From the NCBI GenBank assembly GCA_037176725.1, contig JAZBRS010000011.1:3162001-3226000 (forward strand): a stretch of DNA of 64,000 bases, read 5' to 3'. Shown piece by piece: positions 57,451-64,000 of this stretch. How positions within the stretch are numbered: the stretch's first letter is position 1; every line of letters begins with the position of its first letter. Below the pieces are notes generated by a model. The model was not told the DNA's origin. It was given only the letters and a program-made list of their open reading frames with translations, and ran no database searches. Source of the DNA: Posidonia oceanica (Eukaryota > Streptophyta > Magnoliopsida > Alismatales > Posidoniaceae). The position numbers were made by a program, and so were the translations under genes.

Positions 57451-58080
57451 ATTAGCAACGCATCATCACACGGACATCGCGTGCTTAGGATTCAAACCCC
57501 TGGTTCGCATATTACCTAAGGTATCATCCTCGGCACCCGCAAGACTTTCACAGCTTGCCGGCTTTGGGTGGCACCCGCAGTAGTGCGCGGCCTTGGGATC
57601 GTTTTCTCGGTTTCACATGCCCAGCGTTCCACTGTGTATACATTGCATTTCACCACATAACATTAGCATCTCATTTGCATGTCATCATGTAACTTCCTTC
57701 TATCTCCCTGCAGAGTCAGTCCTAGAACTGCATTCCATCATCACACGGACATCGCGTGCTTGGGATTCAAACCCCTAGTTCGTGTATTGCTTAAGGTACC
57801 ATCCTCAGCACCCGTAAGACTTTCGCAGCTTGCCGGCTTTGGGTGGCACCTGCAGTAGTGCGCGGCCTTGGGATCATTTTCTCGGTTCCGCATGCCCGGC
57901 GTTCCACTGTTTATACTCTGCATTTCACAGCATAGCATCGCGTGCTTAGGATTCGAACCCCTAGTTCGCGTATTGCCTAAGGTATCATCCTCGGCACTTG
58001 TAAGGCTTTCGCAGCTTGCCGGCTTGGGATGATGCTCGCAGCAGTGCACGGCCTGGGACCGTTTTCTCGATTTCGCGTGC
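57451..58080 (+). repeat. Long direct repeats in element C 3' internal region
   Basis: Three copies starting near 57474, 57749 and 57935 with CATCGCGTGCTT-GGATTC-AACCCCT and continuing through ACTTTC-CAGCTTGCCGGCTT and GCGCGGCCTTGGGA. Spacing is 275 and 186 bp, because a CATT-rich spacer varies. On the minus strand each has GGTTCGAATCC or GGTTTGAATCC, the pattern of a Pol III B box, but no tRNA fold is seen. Confidence 0.8.
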
Positions 58081-58646
58081 CCCATTGCATAACATTGCAC
58101 CCTTATTGCGCTACTACTCCTCTGAAGTCATTACCCTAGCTTCCATACTCCATTTCCCGGGCGTTTCATGCCCGCCATCGCATGCACATTCACAACATCT
58201 CTCTTTCAACATCCTTCCTTCAGCCTTTCACTTTCAACACTTGCATCGCCTACGCCTACAGCAGAAGCTTGGCAAACGGCACCCCTGCGCTAGAGCTGTA
58301 CACCGCTCAACGCACCCGGTCGTTCGACTTTCCCGAAGTACTACCCGACGACCATTGCATTGCATTTTCCACCTTTTCCGCGTGCATGCATCACTCGCTT
58401 TCCCCTAGAGGAGTACAACGCAATGAGCATTAGCGTAGGCATAATATCTGCATTAGCACCGTGCACTAGTCCTTGCATTAGCACAGCATCCTAGTGTTCG
58501 CATGCATCTGCACTGGGCGACGAGTCAAGGTTTTTGGTGCATCTGCCAAATAAGTGACTCCTGTCCACAAAAACTGGCCCTTGTCGGTGTTAGAGGGGGT
58601 GTCTTGTCAACTCTGAGCCACGGTCTCACTACGTTTGACCTCGCTC
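58081..58646 (+). other. Element C 3' internal region before the PPT
   Basis: GCATT-rich unique sequence with no recognised ORF. Its last 60 bp match the equivalent end of element B. Confidence 0.55.
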
Positions 58647-58655
58647 AGGGAGGGG
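58647..58655 (+). other. Element C polypurine tract
   Basis: AGGGAGGGG, four bases before the 3' LTR, identical to the tract of element B. Confidence 0.8.
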
Positions 58656-58659
58656 CATC

Positions 58660-59785
58660 TGTAGACACCCCATTTTGACACCTGGTGGCAGATCGAATTT
58701 GGACGAGTGAGCTCGGGAACTACGGATCCAACCTTTCCCCCAAAACCCAACCTTTCCACTCAAACTAACCCAATTTGATATAAAACCAAATCCCATTCCA
58801 AAACTACCCAAAACCTACCCAAAACAATCCATTTCCCATTTCCCAAACCTAACCTAAGTCTTCCACAAGCCCAAGCCCATCTTCAGCCCAGGCCATTGTG
58901 TTACACGTCTGGTCACCACCAGCAGGGGCGACTGGCTCAGGCGCCAGCTGATGCGGCGACTCGACTGTAAATTAGTGCGCTGTGCAAGCTTCTCTGCCAC
59001 CGCCGACCTCAACCTGCCACCCATCACCTCATTGCCGGCCTTGCCTCTAGGCCTGCCGCCTCAACTACCAAGCCCACTCACAGCGGCTCTGCTCTTCCTC
59101 TGCCATCGCCAGAGCTTTGGGTGGAGCACCCAACCCAAACAAAACCAAAGCCACCACTTTTGGAGAAAAGGCTACCAAGGAGGAACCCATTTTTTCAAAC
59201 TCCGGCGATCTCTTCCTCCTCAGCGACTTGGCCAAAAGCCCAAACCAACCACCCAAACACACTCCTACACATTCCAGCAACACACCAAGCCTTTCAAACC
59301 TCCGTTTCGTAGCCCGGATCACCGCAACCACCGAGCTCGCTGGCCATCTTCCCTATCGCTGGCCAACATCCCAAAAAGACGCGTTTCTACTCCAAACTCC
59401 GCGAAACTTCGGGTGTAGCACCGCACAACCTCCACGAGTGCAACCCGAGCATCCCGCGTGCCTGCCATAGCCTCCACCGCCACTGCAGCCACCATGCCGG
59501 CCACCTCCGGTGAGCCTTGTTGCGAGGCCAAACCACGCAGCCCTGCAGGTAAGTAACTATCCCCCTAACTTCGTCTTACCTCGAGCATGCTTCCTAGGTA
59601 GACCATCTATTTTTTCAGTAGCTTATCGGCCCTCCTTGGCCGTCTTCTCCGACAACCGGAGGACTGCCAGGTTGGTCGCTGGCTGAGCCGACGACTAACC
59701 TACTCCTCTACAGTTGTCGGTCGATCTTTGGGTCGCCACCCTGGTCGACTCGAATCACTGTTTCCCTTGATTTTTGCTTGCATGC
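58660..59785 (+). repeat. Element C 3' LTR, left part, cut by insertion F
   Basis: Begins TGTAGACACCCC and follows 7686-8811 of the 5' LTR with roughly 5% substitutions in the first 170 bp (9 by eye). It lacks 28 bp present at about 7970-7998, a deletion between two AGGCGCCA repeats. It stops at GCTTGCATGC where F begins; the remainder should lie to the right of the window. Confidence 0.92.
59781..59785. repeat. Probable left target-site duplication of F (CATGC)
   Basis: Five bases before the TG start of F; the other copy is outside the window. Confidence 0.5.
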
Positions 59786-62700
59786 TGTTGACACCCCATT
59801 TTGACAGGCTGAATTGGTGGAATCTCTCTCTCTAGTGGCTTCTAAACCAACACCTAAACCAAACCCAAAATCACACCCTTCTTCAATCTAGAAAACTACC
59901 CAAAAATCTTAGGAAAATCAACATTTCTTCAACCTAGAAAACCATCCAAAAATCCTAGAAAACCTAAGAAAAACAATCCTTCCAAAACCTTAGAAAACCC
60001 CACACCAAAACTCTCTCAAAACCCTAAACCCTAAACCTTCCAAAAACCCTAGAAAACCCCATCTAAAATCATAGAAAACCCTAGATCACATCCCTCTAAA
60101 CCCTAGGAACACACCTGCACAAAACCCCCTCAAATTCAGGTCATTATCCTCTCGATCTCTCCTGATTATCCTTTTCTCTCTCCTGATTATTCTTTTTCTC
60201 TCTCCTAATTATCCTTTTCTCTTTCTTCACTATTCTCCCCCTTTCTTCTTCTCACTTCTTCTCTAAACTCATCATCAGCCCCATTTAACACCTCTTAAAA
60301 CAACTAAAGAGAAAAATCTAACCAGAAAAATAAATCAAATACCTAAAAATAATTCAAAAGAAAATCTAATTAAAAGCGAATCAAAACAACCCAAAAACAG
60401 TTAAAACTAATTAAAAACAAACTAAAACAAACTAAAAAACTTTAAAAACAATTCAAAACAATTAAAAAACAAATTTCAAGACTTAAAACAATTAAAAAAC
60501 AAATTTCAAAACTTAAAAACAATTAAAACAAATCAAAACCCATTAAAAACAATTAAAGAAGCAAGCATAAGAAAAACCACTCAAAATCCTTAAAAGACAA
60601 TCTAAAAATCCAATCAAAACCCTTAAAGCCATCAAAAGAAAATTAAAACAACTAACAAACTTAAAATCAAATGGAACAAACTTAAATAATCAAAACAATT
60701 AAAAACTCTAAGAAAACAATTAAAAGAGAAAACTTAAACAATTAACAACTAAAAAGAAGACAAATTTAAAAAACGATTAATAATTAAAATCAAAGGGGAA
60801 AAACTTAATCGAATTAAAAACTTAAAAATAATTAACAAACTTAAAATGGAAAAGAAAACTTAAAATCAACTAACATACTTAAATCAAGAAGAAAATTCAA
60901 ACAATTAAAACAATCAAGGAAAAAAACTTAAGAAAACTATTAATGAACTTAAAAGAATAATTTAAAGGAAAACCTAAACATAATTACTCAAAACTCTAAA
61001 ACAAACTCGACTTAAAAAAAAATCAAAACCCAAATTCATTTTCTTTCTTTTCTTTTTTCTTCTTCTTCTTTTTCCTCCTTTCCTTCTCTATTTCTTTTCT
61101 CCTCTTTCCCCACTTCCACAGACCCGGCTTACTTCTCTTTTTCTTCTCTTTTTCCCAACATTTTCCTTCAACCCACAGCCCACCTTCTTCCTCCTCTTCT
61201 TCTTCTTCTCTCTTCCTCCTCTCACACCACAAAGGACAGCCCCTCCATTCTTTTTAAAACACAGTTGACACCTGAAGATCCTTACCATGCTTCTGACCTC
61301 CATCACCACCATGCTCCTGCTAGCCCTTGACCGAAGACCAAACACACCCATGCCCAAGGACCACTGCCATTTTTCACACACAGACCTACACACAAAAACC
61401 CAATAGCCAGCAAAAAAAAAGAGGAGAGAAGGTGGAGAAGAGCCAACACCACAGACTAAAAACCTAGAACCCCACTCCCTTAGTGCAACGGAGAAGCCAG
61501 CAAAAAAAAAAAAAAAACAAACAGAAGAGAGGAGAGGGAGAAGAAAACCCAAAAACAAAAACCAGAGCCACCACCAGCAGAACCAGACCTCAACCTCCTC
61601 TTCCACTCACTCACCAGCACTCCACCATCATGCCTAAATCCCCAGAAGCCACCCTAGCCCTCCAACCCACAAAAACCAAAGGAAGAAGAGAAGAAGAGGA
61701 GAGAGAAAAGGTAGCAAAACTTCCCTGATATTCTGCCATCACCTCGGTGCGCGAGAAAGCCAACCAAGCCCACCACTAAATCCGCCTCATTCCCCTCTCC
61801 GTCCCCATATTTTTTTTCGGATTTCAAGCTCTGTAGCGCCGCCAGAAGCTCGCTGGAGTTGGCCTTCTTCCTTGGCGTCGTTCGCCGGAGCAGCAGCCCG
61901 CTCGCCTCCCCGCGCCTCCGCCGGACACTCCGCAGGCCAGCCCACGCGCCAGCACGCCGCTCCGCCCTCTCCTCCACAGTGCAGCAGCTCGCCGGCGTCT
62001 GCACCCTGCATGCTACTGTAGCAGCCACAGTGTATGTAATTTTATAATGCCATTCGTTTTCATTTGTTTTTTTATTTCCTTATCTTACAAACTTTACCAC
62101 CACATTGCATTTTCGCCTCGAAGTTTCTCCTATTTGCTTTCGGGTCCAACCACAGTTTAAGTTTCATTTAAATCTGAATAAAAACCATATAAAATTGCAT
62201 AAAAAATCTGTAGTTTCCTTTATTTGCATGTTAGTCCAGCTGTAGTTCAAAACTCTTTAGTTTTCTTTTAGTTTTAGTCCTGCTAGTTTTTTTATTTACA
62301 TGTTTGTCCTATGCAGTTACAGCTTTTTAACTTTTCTTTAGTTTCAGCCCTGTTATTTATTTTATTTGCATGTTGGTCCTGCTATAGTTTAAATCACTTT
62401 TCTATTTCTTAGTTTCTAGTCCAGCAGTTATTTTATTTTGTATCTAAGTCCTGTGGTTGATAAATGTCATTTAAATGTCTGTTTTTACTTTATTACATTG
62501 CTTTTAAGTCGTGCTGTTTATTTTATTTGCAAATCAGTCCTCTGTTTAGTTGTTCAATTCATTTAATTTCTTATTTTACCATATTGCATTGCACTTTTAT
62601 CCTGTTTTATTTTATTTTTGCTATTTAGTCCTCTGCATGCATGCACAACATCATTTATTTGCATCTTTACCATATTAAATTGCATTTTAGCCCCTGCATG

Positions 62701-64000
62701 TTTTCAAATTACATTTTAGTCCACTGCATAATTCATAGCATACATTTAGCTTGCATTTTTCCATATTAAATTGCATTTTAGCCCCTGCATGTTTTAAAAT
62801 TACATTTTAATCCACTATTTGCATGCACAGCATTCATTCATTTGCATTTTTCCATATTGCATTGCATTTTAGACCCTGCATTTTATTTTATTTGCATCCA
62901 GACCCTCAGATTTTCAAAAACATTGCATATAGGCTCCTAACTTTTCAAAATCATTGCATATAGGCCTTAACTTTTCAAAATCATTGCATATAGGTCCTTA
63001 ACTTTTCTAAAACATCACACTTAGATCCTTTTTTGCATTTTTGCATGCATTGTACCTATACATCACTGCATTTAGCATTTTTGCACACTTTTAGCTCCCA
63101 CGTATGTGGGAGGACCCGTTCTGTACACCCCTAAGACCCCTTTTACACTTAGATCCCTTCTTCTCCCCTAGCCCTTGGGCCTTCTGCCTTGAAGCATGGA
63201 TATCTTCCGATCGGACCACTGGATCTTTGCAACCAAGTTACCTAGACCACCCTAGTGGAGCGGACTTCCATGCAGACCAAGTTTACGTCAGATCAGGCCT
63301 CAGATCTCCAAGGTAAGTCCTTCTGAACTCCTGCATAGCACTTAGTTACATATCACTTGCATTGCATGCATTGTTTTCGCTCCGCGTTTTCCACGCATGT
63401 AGATTAGGACTTCCCTTCTTGCCTATCAACTCCACTTCCTCTTTTCGCGTACTCTTAGTGTTTTTGGGTTGTGTTTCTCCTAGATTCACTACTAATTGCG
63501 ACATTCTTCCCCCTTTTCCACGATTCGATTGCACCGCGAGCTTTGGGCAGCATGCAAGACACATCGTGGGACGGTTTAGTGGGAAACAGTCACAGAATAG
63601 TGGTAATCCCTCCTCTTGCTTTCTTTCCCCTTTGCGGGTCTTCACACCTGCATTGCGTGGTCCTTAAGTGGTGTTTGTCTTCACACTTACATCGCTTGCC
63701 TCCCTTTACTTATTTGATCCCTCCCGCTTTGTTCTTGCATCGTTTTGCGCGCCCGCATCTGTTTTTGCTCGTTTTTGCACCGTTTTGCATGCCAGCATCT
63801 GTTTTCACCTGTTTTCGCATCGTTTTGCGCGCTCGTATCTGTTTTTGCTCGTTTTCACACTGTTTTGCATGCCAGCATTTGTTTTCGCTTGTTTTCACAC
63901 CGTTTTGCGTGCCAGCTTTGTTTCTTGCACCATTTTGCGTGCCTGCTTTGTTTCTCGCACCGTTTTGCATGCCTGCTTTGTTTCTTGCACCGTTTTGCAT
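59786..64000 (+). mobile_element. F: LTR of another Tat/Ogre-like element, left part
   Basis: Starts TGTTGACACCCC inside the C 3' LTR and runs off the window. Its order of parts follows the large LTRs of B, D and E: A/C-rich start; CT tract 60140-60250; A-rich tract 60280-61020; pyrimidine tract 61040-61220; GC island 61780-62030 ending in GCTACTGTAGC; T-rich part with AGGTCC-like motifs to 63080; conserved block 63186-63320; GCGAGCTTTGGGCAGC block near 63535; and the first 30-bp type repeats from 63725. Sequence similarity to the other families is limited to these blocks, so it is a separate family. Whether it is a solo LTR or a full element cannot be seen. Confidence 0.88.
63725..64000 (+). 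repeat. GCACCGTTTTGC-type tandem repeats in F
   Basis: Units of about 30 bp near the right end and a larger unit of about 58 bp (CATCTGTTTT-GCTCGTTTT...) at 63754-63900, all containing the CACCGTTTTGC(G/A)TGCC core. Continues beyond the window. Confidence 0.8.

Larger units (their letters stand above)
7686..64000 (+). mobile_element. Element C: gag-only (non-autonomous) Tat/Ogre-like LTR retrotransposon, host to insertions D, B and F
   Basis: The 5' LTR is 7686-10189, PBS 10191-10208, gag 11303-13768, hairpin repeat arrays 13941-14291 and 21789-22860, a longer repeat block 57451-58080, PPT 58647-58655, and 3' LTR from 58660. After removal of D (with one TSD copy) and B (with one TSD copy) the internal region is about 7.86 kb, far too short for a Tat pol, and no RT, RNase H or integrase remnant is seen in its segments. 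PBS and PPT are close to or the same as those of element B, so C probably relied on proteins from B-like relatives. The right end is outside the window. Confidence 0.85.

Noticed and set aside
57935..57990. tRNA gene on the minus strand
   Set aside because: Only the T-arm/B-box-like GGTTCGAATCC is present; no acceptor, D or anticodon arm can be formed.

Overview
The window looks like plant nuclear DNA made entirely of nested Ty3/gypsy LTR retrotransposons of the Tat/Ogre type. I see no host gene, tRNA or rRNA. The plant assignment rests on a Tat-type pol with a second RNase H domain, a G-patch-like segment, an Ogre-like primer-binding site (TGGCGACTCCGCTGGGGA), CCCTAAA telobox repeats, and C-to-T decay in CAG/CTG contexts as expected from CHG methylation. 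A flowering plant with a repeat-rich genome is likely; I cannot name the species.

Layout, outermost first. Element A (1-7685, runs off the left edge) is a decayed pol followed by a truncated DUF7745/plant-mobile-domain-like ORF. Element C (7686 to beyond 64000) is inserted into that ORF. It has a 2.5-kb 5' LTR (7686-10189), a PBS, a decayed gag (11303-13768), no pol, arrays of short hairpin-forming repeats, a PPT, and a 3' LTR starting at 58660. C was hit three times. D is a solo LTR (15092-21135, TSD GATAC). B is a giant complete element (22889-57445, TSD ATAGC). F is an element or LTR that starts at 59786 inside C's 3' LTR and runs off the right edge. B was itself hit by E, a minus-strand solo LTR (40982-46884, TSD CACCC).

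B is the most informative unit. It has 6.7-kb LTRs, a PBS, gag (30915-33848), protease, a G-patch-like segment, RT, RNase H, a second RNase H and integrase (to 39708), all but the N-terminal part of gag in one frame with a few stops. After an untranslated region broken by E come an intact 400-codon DUF7745-like ORF in the position of an env gene (47329-48531), a 65-bp tandem array in which every monomer encodes two small hairpins (49171-50115), a PPT and the 3' LTR. Net length without E is about 28.6 kb.

Gag, protease, RT/RNase H and integrase would serve the usual replication cycle. The DUF7745-like protein has no known role. The hairpin arrays, present in both the pol-bearing element B and the gag-only element C and as a trace in the LTR of B, show compensatory stem changes and are the best candidate for an undescribed functional RNA feature. 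LTR divergence by eye (about 2% in B, about 5% in C) agrees with the nesting order.
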